Shown here in pieces: positions 1 through 9,055 of a stretch of 64,000 nucleotides of DNA. The DNA is taken from NCBI GenBank assembly GCA_046346845.1, contig JAXMHH010000002.1, positions 248,001-312,000 on the forward strand, given 5' to 3'. Within the stretch, counting starts at the first letter, position 1, and each line of letters starts with the position of its first letter. The notes beneath the pieces are model-generated. The model did not search any database. It was given only the letters and a program-made list of their open reading frames with translations, and was not told the origin of the DNA. Source of the stretch: DSSB01 sp046346845. Lineage in GTDB: Bacteria > UBA10199 > DSSB01. Position numbers and translations under genes: made by a program.

Positions 1-1968
1 TCCTCGATCAACCTCACCAAGTATCTCAATGAAGACGGCAGCTGGGACATCGAGGGCTACCGCCACGCCATCCGCAACCTGATCATTGCCCAGGAGATCC
101 TGGTCGACTTCAGCTCTTACCCGACCGAGAGAATCGCGCGGAACAGCCACGACTTCCGCCCCCTCGGCCTGGGCTACGCCAACCTTGGCTCGGCGCTGAT
201 GATCCAAGGCATCCCCTACGACTCCGAAGCGGGTCGGCAGACCGCCGCGGCCCTCACCGCCATCCTCTGCGGCCATGGCTACAAGACCTCCGCCGAGATC
301 GCGGCCGCCAAGGCGCCCTTCCCCGGCTTCGAACTCAACCGGGAACCCATGCTCGAAGTCATCGGCATGCACCGCGACGCCGCCTACCAGATCGACGCGG
401 CCGCCTGCCCCGCCGACCTGCTCAAGGCCGCGCAGGAAGATTGGGACAAGGCGCTGGAGCTGGGCGAACACCACGGCTACCGCAACGCCCAGGCCACGGT
501 GCTCGCGCCCACCGGCACCATCGGCCTGCTCATGGACTGCGACACCACCGGCATCGAGCCCGACTTCGCCCTGGTGAAGTTCAAAAAACTCGCCGGCGGC
601 GGCTACTTCAAGATCATCAACCAGTCGGTGCCCCTGGCTCTCAAGAAGCTGGGCTATTCGGCCCGCGAGATCGCCGACATCGTCACTTACGTGCGCGGCA
701 GCTCCAGCCTGCACGCCGCGCCGCACATCAACCGGGAAAGCCTGCGCGCGAAAGGCTTCACCGAGGGCGAGATCGAGAAGATCGAGGGCACTCTCGAGGG
801 CGTCTTCGACATCTCCCAGGCCTTCAGCACCTGGAACATCGGCGAGGAGACCCTCCAACGCCTCGGTTTCAAGAAGGAGAAATACAAAGATCCCTCCTTC
901 AACCTGCTCGCCGCCCTCGGCTTCACCGCCGCCCAGATCCAGGAGGCCAACGACACGATCTGCGGGCGCATGACCATCGAGGGTGCCCCGCACCTCAATC
1001 CGGACCACCTGCCGATCTTCGACTGCGCCAACAAGTGCGGCCAATACGGCAAACGCTTCCTGGCGCCCATGAGCCATATCCGGATGATGGCCGCCACCCA
1101 ACCCTTCCTCTCCGGCGCGATCAGCAAGACGGTCAATCTCCCACAAGAGGCCACCGTCGAGGATATCGAAGAGATCTACACCGAAGGCTGGAAGCTGGGG
1201 CTAAAGGCCGTGGCCCTGTACCGCGACGGCTGCAAGCTCAGCCAGCCGCTCTCCACCAAGGCCGACAAGAAGGAAGAGGCGAAGGACGAAACTGCGGCGG
1301 TCGCCGCCCAGCCCCGGCTGGAACGCCGCCGCATGCCCCGCAAGCGCCGCGGCTTCACGCAGGAGGCCCGCGTCGGCGGCAACAAGGTCTACCTCCGCAC
1401 CGGCGAATACGAAGACGGTGCCCTAGGCGAGATCTTCATCGACATGCACAAGGAAGGCGCCGCCTTCCGCAGCATGATGAACTGCTTCGCGATCGCGGTC
1501 TCCCTGGGCCTGCAATACGGGGTCCCGCTGAAGGAATACGTCGACGTCTTCACCTTCACCCGCTTCGAGCCGCAGGGTCCCGTCGACCACCCCAACATCA
1601 AGTTCGCGACCTCGATCATCGACTTCATTTTCCGCCTCTTGGGCCTCGAGTATATGGGCCGCACCGACCTGGTGCAGGTGAAGCCCAGCGACGAGCAGTT
1701 GCTGGATCTGGCCAGCAGCAAGGCCAAACTCGAGCAGGCCAAGGGCGCCGAGACCGCTCCCGTCAAGCCCGCCTCCCCGCCGCAACTGGCGGTGATCCAA
1801 GGAGAAAAGCACGAGGCGGTCGAAGGCAAGGCCGAAAACACCCTGAGCGACCACCTTTCCACGATGATGGGCGACGCCCCCTTCTGCGACCAATGCGGGC
1901 ATATCACGGTGCGGAACGGCGCCTGCTACAAGTGCCTGAATTGCGGGAATTCGATGGGCTGCTCCTAA
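1..1968 (+). CDS. nrdJ: Vitamin B12-dependent (class II) ribonucleotide reductase, 3' part
   Basis: Reduces ribonucleotides to deoxyribonucleotides using adenosylcobalamin, so it works with or without oxygen. The reading frame is open from base 1, so the 5' end lies outside the window and 655 codons remain. Seen: the end of the catalytic barrel (motif DCANKCGQYGKRFLAPMSHI and the SGAISKTVNLP segment), a Lys/Arg-rich linker, a TSCPD-type domain (GGNKVYLRTGEYEDGALGEI onwards, codons about 455-555), and a C-terminal zinc ribbon with Cys pairs CDQCG and CYKCLNCG that ends in GCS. That layout is typical of long NrdJ proteins. A strong terminator follows directly. Identification is secure; only the start is missing. 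Confidence 0.96.
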   Translation, partial: SSINLTKYLNEDGSWDIEGYRHAIRNLIIAQEILVDFSSYPTERIARNSHDFRPLGLGYANLGSALMIQGIPYDSEAGRQTAAALTAILCGHGYKTSAEIAAAKAPFPGFELNREPMLEVIGMHRDAAYQIDAAACPADLLKAAQEDWDKALELGEHHGYRNAQATVLAPTGTIGLLMDCDTTGIEPDFALVKFKKLAGGGYFKIINQSVPLALKKLGYSAREIADIVTYVRGSSSLHAAPHINRESLRAKGFTEGEIEKIEGTLEGVFDISQAFSTWNIGEETLQRLGFKKEKYKDPSFNLLAALGFTAAQIQEANDTICGRMTIEGAPHLNPDHLPIFDCANKCGQYGKRFLAPMSHIRMMAATQPFLSGAISKTVNLPQEATVEDIEEIYTEGWKLGLKAVALYRDGCKLSQPLSTKADKKEEAKDETAAVAAQPRLERRRMPRKRRGFTQEARVGGNKVYLRTGEYEDGALGEIFIDMHKEGAAFRSMMNCFAIAVSLGLQYGVPLKEYVDVFTFTRFEPQGPVDHPNIKFATSIIDFIFRLLGLEYMGRTDLVQVKPSDEQLLDLASSKAKLEQAKGAETAPVKPASPPQLAVIQGEKHEAVEGKAENTLSDHLSTMMGDAPFCDQCGHITVRNGACYKCLNCGNSMGCS

Positions 1969-1990
1969 CCGATTCCTCAAAAACCGAAAA

Positions 1991-2024
1991 CCCCGCTCAC
2001 CCTGGAGTGAGCGGGGTTTTTTTT
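1991..2024 (+). terminator. Rho-independent terminator of nrdJ
   Basis: A perfect 10-bp stem (CCCCGCTCAC with GTGAGCGGGG), a 6-base loop and a run of eight T. It starts 22 bases after the nrdJ stop codon. Confidence 0.95.
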
Positions 2025-2125
2025 GGTTTTTCGATCCCTACCTTTAACCTTTGCCTAAGCCACGGAGATCCATAGAATTAAGGGGAGACGTGTCGGCGCT
2101 CCACTTTCTCCCGATAGGGTCTTCC

Positions 2126-3151
2126 ATGAAAACAACCAAGTTCCTTAATCTTCTCGCTATCTTACCTGCGTTCGCGGCCCTCGCCGCCTGCGACCCGGGT
2201 TTCTTCATCGATGAGTGCTACGACCCCTACTTCGGCTATTACCAATGCGATAATTCCAACGACGTCTTTACGATCCAGGCCGCCATCGACCTGGCCCAGC
2301 CGGGCGACACCGTCTTCATCAAGCGCGGCACCTACTCACCCTCCACCAACGGCGAGTCCTTTCCCATCTTTATGAAAAGCGGGGTCAACCTCCAAGGGGA
2401 AGACCCCTCGAACACCATTATTGACGCACAGGGCACCGACCACGTCCTGGACCTCTTCAATTACAACGGCGGCGTCATCTCGAACTTCACGGTGACCAAC
2501 GGAAACGACGACACCGGCGCCGGCATCCGGGCGGAAAACTCGAGCGGAACCCTGCAGAACCTCATCGTGAACGGGAACCGCGCCAGCGACGAGGGCAGCG
2601 GTATCTACATCAAAAATTCCAGCGGCTTGGTCATCACCAACACCGTGGTCTACGGCAATGCCGAATCCACCTCCGGCGGCAGCGATCCCGCCCAAGTCGA
2701 GATCGACGACTCCAACGTGACCTTCAACAACAACGTCGTCGCGCTGGGAGATTCGGACGGGCTCCGGCTCAACTTCGGTTCGGCCGGGACCTTCGAAAAC
2801 AATATCTTCTATCAAAACGGCTTCGCGGGCCAAGGCTCCGGTTTCGCCGACACCGATGCGGCCACTTCGGCCACGATTCTCTACAATATCTGCTTCGCCA
2901 ATTCCGAATCCGACTTTTTCCTGAACGGCATGGCCCTGACGGCCCTGCAGGCCAACAACCTGAGCGGCACCGACAGCATCGCCAATAATTTTTCAGCCAA
3001 TCCCCTCTTCAACAACCCCAACGGCGGGGATTTCACGCTCCAGGTCGGGTCCCCCGCGATCCAAGCGGGGGATCCGAATCCGGCCTTCAACAACCCCGAC
3101 GGGACACGCAACGATATCGGGGCCTACGGCGGGCCTTTCGCCGACGATTGA
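2126..3151 (+). CDS. Exported lipoprotein with right-handed beta-helix repeats
   Basis: The start is set at ATG 2126, preceded by AGGG; the longer frame from 2051 has no signal-like N-terminus. The protein (341 aa) opens with a lipoprotein signal peptide ending in lipobox LAAC (Cys22). The rest matches the pattern of parallel beta-helix proteins: an N-terminal segment (IQAAIDLAQPGDTVFIKRGT), then short Asn/Gly-rich coils such as VISNFTVTNG, LQNLIVNGN and VTFNNNVVA, and an ending of the NDIGAYGG type that is common in DUF1565/choice-of-anchor beta-helix proteins. Such proteins are surface-anchored and often bind or cleave polysaccharide, but no catalytic residues can be assigned here. It is a single-gene unit after the nrdJ terminator. 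Confidence 0.85.
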   Translation: MKTTKFLNLLAILPAFAALAACDPGFFIDECYDPYFGYYQCDNSNDVFTIQAAIDLAQPGDTVFIKRGTYSPSTNGESFPIFMKSGVNLQGEDPSNTIIDAQGTDHVLDLFNYNGGVISNFTVTNGNDDTGAGIRAENSSGTLQNLIVNGNRASDEGSGIYIKNSSGLVITNTVVYGNAESTSGGSDPAQVEIDDSNVTFNNNVVALGDSDGLRLNFGSAGTFENNIFYQNGFAGQGSGFADTDAATSATILYNICFANSESDFFLNGMALTALQANNLSGTDSIANNFSANPLFNNPNGGDFTLQVGSPAIQAGDPNPAFNNPDGTRNDIGAYGGPFADD

Positions 3152-3675
3152 AGACCGCCGCGGATTTTGGACGCAGCGGCGCTGGACAGCGACACCCCCC
3201 TTACCCTGTCTAGCGGTAAAAATTCACAACCGTCGGCCAAGGCATTTTCGGAAAACTGGCGACTCCGCGCCTCAAGCGGCGCAGGCCGCCGGAATCGAGC
3301 GAGGCATCGAATCCCAAGCGCGCTCCGGAATCTGCACAGAAGTCTGTTCCTCCTTCGCTCCTGGTTGCGCCGCCGAAACTGCTTCGTAATATTTTTTGGC
3401 CCGCCTCCTCCGACTGCGGCGTGGATTTTTTTTCCATCCCGAAATTTCTTTTGTCTCTCCCAGGAAACCGCGTCCCGCCTGGCTTAGCCGACCGGTATCT
3501 CAAAGAACCCCCGCGCCGGGTCCTATTTTTTTCGCAACTATTTTGAAGAATTTTCGCCGAAATCCGGAGACTCCAACTTGGGCATCATGGCACGCGCTTT
3601 GCTTTAGCTTCCTGCCGATTTGAGGAAGGGGCTTCATTTTAACCTTAACCGCCTTTTTTTAGGGGAGTGTGTCTC
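3152..3675. other. Long intergenic region, no convincing gene
   Basis: There are 524 bases between the beta-helix lipoprotein and the next gene. Short open frames exist on both strands, but they have no ribosome-binding site, no signal peptide and the low-complexity Arg/Ser/Pro content of GC-rich shadow frames. The only clear elements are the sigma-54-type promoter at 3588-3603 and the ribosome-binding site AGGGGAG at 3661-3667. T-rich runs are scattered through 3400-3540, but none follows a good stem. Confidence 0.6.
3588..3603 (+). promoter_or_regulatory. Sigma-54 (RpoN)-type promoter
   Basis: TGGCAC, five bases, TTGCT, with GG and GC separated by exactly 10 bases: a full match to the -24/-12 consensus. 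The predicted transcript would begin near 3614, about 60 bases before the ATG at 3676. It implies an enhancer-binding activator, not seen in the window. Confidence 0.75.
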
Positions 3676-4404
3676 ATGAACAAGCGAAGCCTCTTGATCC
3701 TAGCGGCCCTGGCTTTGGGCCTCGTCTATTTACCGAAGGCCCAGGCCTTCTCCCACGGTGACCGGATTCCCAGCGAGGTCTCCGAGGTCGAAAGCTCCGA
3801 GGAGTCCGGCAAAGTCTGCTTTTGCCACAACCTCGACCATCACCCGCATACCATCTGCACCTCCGAGGAAGGTTTGATCCACGGCCACATGCAGCATGTC
3901 GAAAACGAAGGTCCCGGCATCCATGACGCCCTGGGCGCCTGCGAAGTCGAGTCCGAGGGCGACGACGGCGAGAACCCCGGTGACATCGAAGAGGGCGAGC
4001 CGGTGGAGACACCCGAAGCCGACACGCCCTGCGACGACGATCACGAAGACGAGGGCGAGGTCGAGGAACCCAGCGAATCTCCGATCCCCGCCGATGAGAC
4101 GCCGGAGGTCGAAGCGAACGATCCCAGCGACGACACGACTCCGGGCGACGAGATCGACTCGGGCACCCCTGCCGAGGAAACCGGCGACGGGGAGCTCCCG
4201 GGACCGAACAAGGTGGACGGCTTCGAGCCCGGCGCCCAAGCCGCCAGCGACATCACCGCGGCCACCCCTAGCAGGCCCGGCGTATATTTCGAAGGCAGCG
4301 GCTGCAGCCTGGGGACCCCGCTGAGCGGCGCCTCCGACCTGGCCGCCTGGGCCTTGCTTGCAGCCATCCTGATGATTTCGCCGCTTCGCCGAATCCGCAA
4401 ATAG
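3676..4404 (+). CDS. Exported acidic protein with His/Cys-rich motif and MYXO-CTERM-like sorting tail
   Basis: The ATG at 3676 follows AGGGGAG. The protein (242 aa) has a Sec signal peptide (cleavage after AQA, about residue 25) and then a Cys/His-rich motif, CFCHNLDHHPHTIC followed by HGHMQH and GAC. This resembles the CHN..HTIC..H..H..G.C motif of many uncharacterised secreted proteins and could bind metal. A long Glu/Asp/Pro-rich low-complexity region fills residues 95-190. The end is Ser-Gly-Cys, a roughly 20-residue hydrophobic helix and a basic RRIRK tail, the layout of Cys-type C-terminal sorting signals such as MYXO-CTERM. It is therefore probably a surface protein processed at its C-terminus. 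No function is assigned. Confidence 0.8.
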   Translation: MNKRSLLILAALALGLVYLPKAQAFSHGDRIPSEVSEVESSEESGKVCFCHNLDHHPHTICTSEEGLIHGHMQHVENEGPGIHDALGACEVESEGDDGENPGDIEEGEPVETPEADTPCDDDHEDEGEVEEPSESPIPADETPEVEANDPSDDTTPGDEIDSGTPAEETGDGELPGPNKVDGFEPGAQAASDITAATPSRPGVYFEGSGCSLGTPLSGASDLAAWALLAAILMISPLRRIRK

Positions 4405-4431
4405 CGGTTAGGAGAACAGTGGTAAGGGAAG

Positions 4432-4465
4432 AGGGCCGTCGCGCCAGCGGCGGCCCTTTCTTTTT
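4432..4465 (+). terminator. Rho-independent terminator
   Basis: An 11-bp stem (AGGGCCGTCGC with GCGGCGGCCCT, one G-T pair), a 4-base loop and TTTCTTTTT. It serves the sorting-tail gene upstream and overlaps the 3' end of the convergent GST gene. Confidence 0.85.
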
Positions 4466-5081
4466 ACGGCTCGAGCCCCTGCTCGGCCATGGCGCGTTGG
4501 ACGCCGGCGTCTTCCAGCATCTTTTGGTAAAAGCGGAATAGATTCGAGTACTCCTCCAGCGGACGCGGGAGGTTTTTGTTCCAGCGGAACAGGGCGAAGA
4601 GATAGGGATCGACGATGGTTCGGCGCCCCTCCAGGACGAAATGCTTGCCTCCCAGTTCCCGATCCATCAACTCCATCTGACGGAAGATCACGGCCTGGGC
4701 GGCTTCCTTGAGGACGGGGTGCTGGCCGGCGTCGGGGTGGTAGCGCTTGGGCAGGAAGAAGGGATAGAAGGCGGGATGGACGTTCCCGCCCAGGTTGGAA
4801 AGCCATTGGTTCATCGCATAGCGTTGCTTCAATTCGGGACCGGGCCCCAGCTGGGCCTCCGGATACTTGTCGGCCAGGTACTGTAATATGGCACCGGCTT
4901 CGGTCAAAATGCCGCCGTCATCCTCGATCAGCGCCGGGACTTTTCCCTGCGGATTGATCTTGAGATAGTCGCCGTGCAACTGCTCGCGAGGCACCCGGTA
5001 TGTCTCGAAGGGGACCCCGATCCAGTGCAGGGCGATATGGGGCGCCAAGGCGCAGCTTCCGGGCAGATAGCAGAGCTTCAT
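4464..5081 (-). CDS. Glutathione S-transferase, beta-class-like
   Basis: A 205-aa cytoplasmic enzyme expected to conjugate glutathione to electrophiles or act as a thiol transferase. The N-terminal thioredoxin-like domain begins MKLCYLPGSCALAPHIAL; Cys10 sits where bacterial beta-class GSTs carry their catalytic cysteine. The cis-Pro segment NPQGKVPAL and the glutathione-binding TEAGAILQYLADKYP follow, then an all-helical C-terminal domain. The start overlaps the stop of the upstream gene as ATGA (5078-5081), so the two are translationally coupled. The substrate cannot be predicted. Confidence 0.92.
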   Translation of the reverse strand: MKLCYLPGSCALAPHIALHWIGVPFETYRVPREQLHGDYLKINPQGKVPALIEDDGGILTEAGAILQYLADKYPEAQLGPGPELKQRYAMNQWLSNLGGNVHPAFYPFFLPKRYHPDAGQHPVLKEAAQAVIFRQMELMDRELGGKHFVLEGRRTIVDPYLFALFRWNKNLPRPLEEYSNLFRFYQKMLEDAGVQRAMAEQGLEP

Positions 5082-5653
5082 TTCGCCCCCTCCTTCTTTT
5101 GTTCCTCGGCTTGTTTTTTGGCCGCTTTCTCGGCCTCCTTTCGCTCGCGTTCCTCCCATTCTTCCTTGTCCTCGGCGCTCATCGGAGAAATGCGGAAACT
5201 CCCGAAGTCGAAGCCGAAGTTGACACCGGTACCGGTGCCCTTGATGTCGAGCGAGATGTCGTCTTTGGAAAGCGATTGGCCGATGCGCGACTTGACGGCG
5301 CCGCCATGCCCCCCGACGGAGGCGTATTTGCCATAAAGCTCGTCGAGTTTTTTCACGGGGGAGAATTTGCCCGAGCCGTTGGCGATGTTGTTCTTGCCGA
5401 ACTGCACCCCTCCGCCGTGGGTGCGGATCTTGACGTCCGCCTTCTGGCCGTTGTCGCAGGTGATGGTGCCCTCGCCCTTGCCCGACTTGTAGAAGACGGC
5501 CCAACTGCGCAGTTCGAACTGCATGGTGCACTGGACCGAACCCTTCGCCTTTGCATGCTTCGATTTGTCCTCGGAATCTTTGCCAAAGGCCAAGGCCCCC
5601 GCCAGCATCCCAGCCATGGCCAATATCGCGGTGTTGAGGAATCGGGATCGCAT
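5078..5653 (-). CDS. Exported Gly-rich protein of unknown function, coupled to GST
   Basis: 191 aa. It begins with a signal peptide (MRSRFLNTAILAMAGMLAGA, cleaved near residue 22). The middle is glycine-rich with alternating hydrophobic residues, suggesting a beta domain, and has a Cys pair about 24 residues apart (VQCTMQ and ITCDNG) that could form a disulfide. The last 30 residues are a charged Glu/Lys/Ala helix. A distant resemblance to periplasmic EipA/SYLF-type proteins was considered but is not strong enough to name. The ATG follows GGAGG, and the gene overlaps the GST gene by four bases. Confidence 0.75.
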   Translation of the reverse strand: MRSRFLNTAILAMAGMLAGALAFGKDSEDKSKHAKAKGSVQCTMQFELRSWAVFYKSGKGEGTITCDNGQKADVKIRTHGGGVQFGKNNIANGSGKFSPVKKLDELYGKYASVGGHGGAVKSRIGQSLSKDDISLDIKGTGTGVNFGFDFGSFRISPMSAEDKEEWEERERKEAEKAAKKQAEEQKKEGAK

Positions 5654-5771
5654 CTTCCGCCTCCTTTGCTGATTTTCCTGGCCAAACTAGCAATTTATGG
5701 AAAAAATCTCCATTGGCAATTGCCCCCGCGCTGCGGGTACAGAGAAACGGAAAATCGCCAAGGAGGTTTCG

Positions 5772-6560
5772 ATGCGCCGTCTGATATCGCTCGCCCTGCT
5801 GCTCCTCTGCTGGTCTCCCCTGTCGGCCTGCAAGCGCGGCTCCGGCCTTGTCCACCGCACCGAAAGCCTGCAGAAGAGCTTTGAGAACTGCAATCCCGGC
5901 CAGGAAAACTGCACCTACGTCAAACTAACTTACCCCGTATTCACGCAGGGCCCCTCAGCGGAGGGCGTGGCCGCAATCAACCAACAGATCATGAACTTCG
6001 TCATCAGCCCCACGGGCGACAAGAGGAGCGCCGATCTGGACGCCTTCCTTCGCGAATTCTTCGCGGACTACCAAACCTTCCGAAAGGAATTTCCACAGGC
6101 CCCTCAGGTCTGGACGGTGGACCGGCGGGTCGACATCCTCGTCGAGGATGCCAAGATCCTAAGCCTTTCCATGCAGGATGACCAATATCTGGGAGGCGCC
6201 CATCCCAATTCCTTCCATACCCTGCTCAGCCTGAACTCCGTCACCGGGGCCCGTTTCGCGCTCAGCGACCTGTTGAAACCCGGTTACGAAGCCGCGCTCA
6301 ATGAGCTTGGAGAAAAGAAATTTCGGGAGGTGCGGCAAATTCCCGCGGGACAAACTCTCGAACAGGCGGGGTTTAATTTCGCGGGTGGAATTTTTAAACT
6401 AAACGAGAATTTCGCCGCCGGGGCCAAAGGCCTGAGCTTCGTGTTCAACGCCTATGAGATCGCCCCCTATGTCTACGGCCCCACGGAATTGACGATCGAC
6501 TACTCCGACTTGAAAGCCTGGCTCAAGCCGGAGGGCCCTCTACAAGGCCTCGCCCAATAG
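5772..6560 (+). CDS. Lipoprotein with DUF3298/DUF4163-type domain
   Basis: The start is ATG 5772, directly after AAGGAGG. The protein (262 aa) carries a lipoprotein signal peptide with lipobox LSAC (Cys20). The body has the two-part pattern of RsiV/PdaC-like extracytoplasmic domains: an N-terminal region (VKLTYPVF and following, DUF4163-like) and the DUF3298 signature QYLGGAHPNSF...TGARFALSDLLKPG. In characterised members this fold binds lysozyme (RsiV) or accompanies peptidoglycan deacetylases, so a sensing or inhibitor role at the cell envelope is plausible but unproven. Its stop lies four bases from that of the convergent lipoprotein gene. Confidence 0.85.
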   Translation: MRRLISLALLLLCWSPLSACKRGSGLVHRTESLQKSFENCNPGQENCTYVKLTYPVFTQGPSAEGVAAINQQIMNFVISPTGDKRSADLDAFLREFFADYQTFRKEFPQAPQVWTVDRRVDILVEDAKILSLSMQDDQYLGGAHPNSFHTLLSLNSVTGARFALSDLLKPGYEAALNELGEKKFREVRQIPAGQTLEQAGFNFAGGIFKLNENFAAGAKGLSFVFNAYEIAPYVYGPTELTIDYSDLKAWLKPEGPLQGLAQ

Positions 6561-6563
6561 GCC

Positions 6564-7871
6564 TCACTTCACCGCCGGCTCGACGTATTCGGGGTTTTTC
6601 AGGAAAAAATCCCGGTGCTCGCTGGGCGGCGTCTCCCACTTCAGCTGTTTGGCATCGAGCACCGAGGTCGGGTAATCCGTGAACATCACCACGATCCGCA
6701 AGCCATCGGTGTACCAGGTGTCGCCCATGAAATTCTTCTTGGGCTGCTCATAGCTGGCCTCGCCGACGCCCTTCACGTAGCCGAAGCTTCCGACCGCCTC
6801 GGAGGCGAGCAGGTCCTGCAAGACGAAATCCCGCGCCTCGTCGACGTCCGAGTCGATCTTATGGGTGAGGAAGAAGGGCGACTTGAGGGTGGCGCGAATC
6901 CCGATGTCGCGGCTGATGGTGCCGATCCAAACCGCCTTGCCCTGGTAGCGCAGCGGGGTCATCCAGAGGCGAAGATGATTGCGCTGATGGACGGTGCGGC
7001 GCGGCTTTTGGAAGGAAATATCCTGCCCCCGTCCGAAGAGGTAGAGCTTGCTCATCGGGGCGTTCTCGTAAGGGATGTGGAAGAAGAAGGCCTTGAACAT
7101 CTTCCACGAGGAACCCTTGTCCTGGGCGGCCGTCTCTTTCCAGCCCCGGCGGATGAAGCTGGTGATCAGGTCCTCGTCGTCCCCGACGAAGACCAGGTTG
7201 ACGGCATCTCCGTTATTCGCCGTGCCCTTCTTGTTGAAGGTGCAACAGGGATAGGCCTCCAATTCCTTGCGCAAGGTGGAGAGGTCGACCTCCCGGATCT
7301 CCTCGGGCTTGTAGAGCTTGTCGAAATCGACCGTCTGGTAGTCCGCCTTCAAACCGGGAACCGGGACCACGAAGGAAAACCGCTTGAGGTCGCGTTCCGC
7401 CAAGAGCTCGACGCTGACCTCCTTCGCGCCTTGGTCCACATTGGTGTAGAGGAAGCCCTCCACGCTTTGGCCGGGAGGGACGTATAAATCGATCTGCTGG
7501 TCGTTGAAAAATTCATCCATCCGGGCCTGGTCGCGCTTGGCGTGCCCGAAGTGGTGGCGGTAGGCGGCCTCGTTGGGGGAAAAATAATCGGGGTCCAAGC
7601 TGATCGGCATCAGCCAAAAGGGCTTGCTCTCGTTGTTTACGATCTTCAGCCAGACCGGCTGGATGCGTTTTTTCGCCAGCGGGACGCCGAAGTAGTATTT
7701 GCTCTCTTTGTCGCCCAGGGCGACCACCGAGACGCTCAGCTTCCCCTGCGTTTGGGTCTGCGCCCTTTGCAGGAATTCCGCGTCTTGGGTGGAATGAGGC
7801 TTGAACTTGGCGCAGGCGCCGAAGCTCAAGACCAGCAAGGTCCAGAAGGCGATCCAACCTGTTTTTCTCAT
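6564..7871 (-). CDS. Lipoprotein with LssY C-terminal-type domain
   Basis: The start is ATG 7871 after GGGGAG. The longer frame to 7940 would put 23 residues before a clear lipoprotein signal peptide (lipobox FGAC). The protein has 435 aa. The second half shows the LssY_C pattern: NLVFVGDDEDLITSFIRRGW, KLYLFGRGQDISFQK, RNHLRLW, and KAVWIGTISRDIGI followed by THKIDSDVDEARDFV. This domain occurs fused to PAP2 phosphatases or in stand-alone exported proteins and has no established activity. The first half (residues 25-215) is beta-rich and not recognised. Confidence 0.85.
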   Translation of the reverse strand: MRKTGWIAFWTLLVLSFGACAKFKPHSTQDAEFLQRAQTQTQGKLSVSVVALGDKESKYYFGVPLAKKRIQPVWLKIVNNESKPFWLMPISLDPDYFSPNEAAYRHHFGHAKRDQARMDEFFNDQQIDLYVPPGQSVEGFLYTNVDQGAKEVSVELLAERDLKRFSFVVPVPGLKADYQTVDFDKLYKPEEIREVDLSTLRKELEAYPCCTFNKKGTANNGDAVNLVFVGDDEDLITSFIRRGWKETAAQDKGSSWKMFKAFFFHIPYENAPMSKLYLFGRGQDISFQKPRRTVHQRNHLRLWMTPLRYQGKAVWIGTISRDIGIRATLKSPFFLTHKIDSDVDEARDFVLQDLLASEAVGSFGYVKGVGEASYEQPKKNFMGDTWYTDGLRIVVMFTDYPTSVLDAKQLKWETPPSEHRDFFLKNPEYVEPAVK

Positions 7872-8011
7872 CTCGTCTCCCCGGCCTTTCCCACCCTCAA
7901 GGAGTGGGGGTATTTTGCCGAGGAAGCCGAGAATCGCCAAACAAAATCCTAGGCAGGAGCCTTCCTATTTGCAGAAGGTCCACCGGGGCGCCGAACCTCA
8001 CTAATGGCCGC

Positions 8012-8992
8012 TCAGGGATTACAACCGTCCGCCCCGCCCGCCTGCTGCTCGCAGGCCGGGGGATCCGCCGTCTCGGCGCAGAGGGTGTTGTAGTAATTGC
8101 AAAGGCTGTGGTTGAACTCGATATCGGAAAAATCCGTCGGGTTGGTGACGGGATTCCCGAAGGTGAGATCGGCCTCGGTGTCGACATGCTCGTAAAAGAA
8201 GGTCTTGGGCAGATTATTGAAGAACACCACCGTGACCTCGCTGGGCAGCTTGGGCACCAGGTCGTTGGTATTCACCACCCGCCAGCTGGTAGTGACCAAG
8301 GGGGCATAAGTCTGGGCGACGAAATGCGGATTCCCGGCGCGGGGGCCGGCAAAGGTATAGAGGACGGGGACGGTGAAGGTCGTTTGAGCCGCGAGCTGCG
8401 GGGCGGCCAGCACCGCCAGGGCGCCGCCCAGGCTGTGCCCCGTGACGTAGAGCGTCGTAAAATTTCCGCTCTGGGCGAGCTGTTGGACGGTCGCCACTAG
8501 GTCCGACTCGATGGTCGCGTAGACCTTGGTGAAGCCCGCTTCGGTCAGGCCTCCGCTCGAGACAAAGTCGTAGCGAACCTGCGCGACGTCGGCGTCGTCC
8601 AGCCATTCCACGATGGTCTTGGTGCCGCGAAAGACCAAGTAGATACTCGAGCCCCGGGTGGCGATATAGGCGATCGGCACCTGGCTGCCAAAATTTTCCC
8701 CCTCGAAGGGTTCGGCGGTAAGGAAGGTCTTCACCAAGGTATAGGGCGCCGGAAGCGTGAAGTTCTGGCCATTTTCGAAGTCCTCCAACATCTGGTAGGA
8801 CTGCAGGTCCAACCGCGCCAACTCAAGGGCCAGGTCGAGGTCGAAGGAATCCCCCGCCCCTGGCGCCGGCGCCCCCAAGCCCCCGCCCGGACCGCCCAAG
8901 CCATTGGAAGTAGCTCCGTTGCCGCAGGCAAAAAAACCGAGGATTGACAGAACAAACAAAAGCTTCCCCAACCGCGTCCGCGGGCTCAACAT
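8012..8992 (-). CDS. Lipase class 3 family lipoprotein
   Basis: The start is ATG 8992, with GAGG five bases upstream; a GTG at 8998 overlaps that site and is less likely. The protein (326 aa) has a lipoprotein-type signal (GFFACGNG), a Gly/Pro-rich linker and an alpha/beta-hydrolase domain of the lipase_3 family. The catalytic triad is visible: Ser in the elbow GHSLGGA (about residue 187), Asp in NTNDLVPKLP and His in EFNHSLCNYY. The oxyanion segment VFRGTK precedes the elbow. It probably cleaves acyl-glycerol or other lipid esters at the cell surface. Four Cys near the C-terminus may form disulfides. Confidence 0.93.
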   Translation of the reverse strand: MLSPRTRLGKLLFVLSILGFFACGNGATSNGLGGPGGGLGAPAPGAGDSFDLDLALELARLDLQSYQMLEDFENGQNFTLPAPYTLVKTFLTAEPFEGENFGSQVPIAYIATRGSSIYLVFRGTKTIVEWLDDADVAQVRYDFVSSGGLTEAGFTKVYATIESDLVATVQQLAQSGNFTTLYVTGHSLGGALAVLAAPQLAAQTTFTVPVLYTFAGPRAGNPHFVAQTYAPLVTTSWRVVNTNDLVPKLPSEVTVVFFNNLPKTFFYEHVDTEADLTFGNPVTNPTDFSDIEFNHSLCNYYNTLCAETADPPACEQQAGGADGCNP

Positions 8993-9055
8993 AGGCACCT
9001 CGTGAATTTCATTAGATGGGATATTTTATTCGCCCGGCAAGGGGCGGCCAATGGA

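Noticed and set aside
441..2075. Long Arg/Pro/His-rich frames overlapping nrdJ and many other genes
   Set aside because: Their composition is that of out-of-frame GC-rich DNA and they lie within strongly identified genes.
3300..3330. T-arm-like words in the long gap, suggesting a tRNA
   Set aside because: No acceptor stem or anticodon arm can be folded around them.
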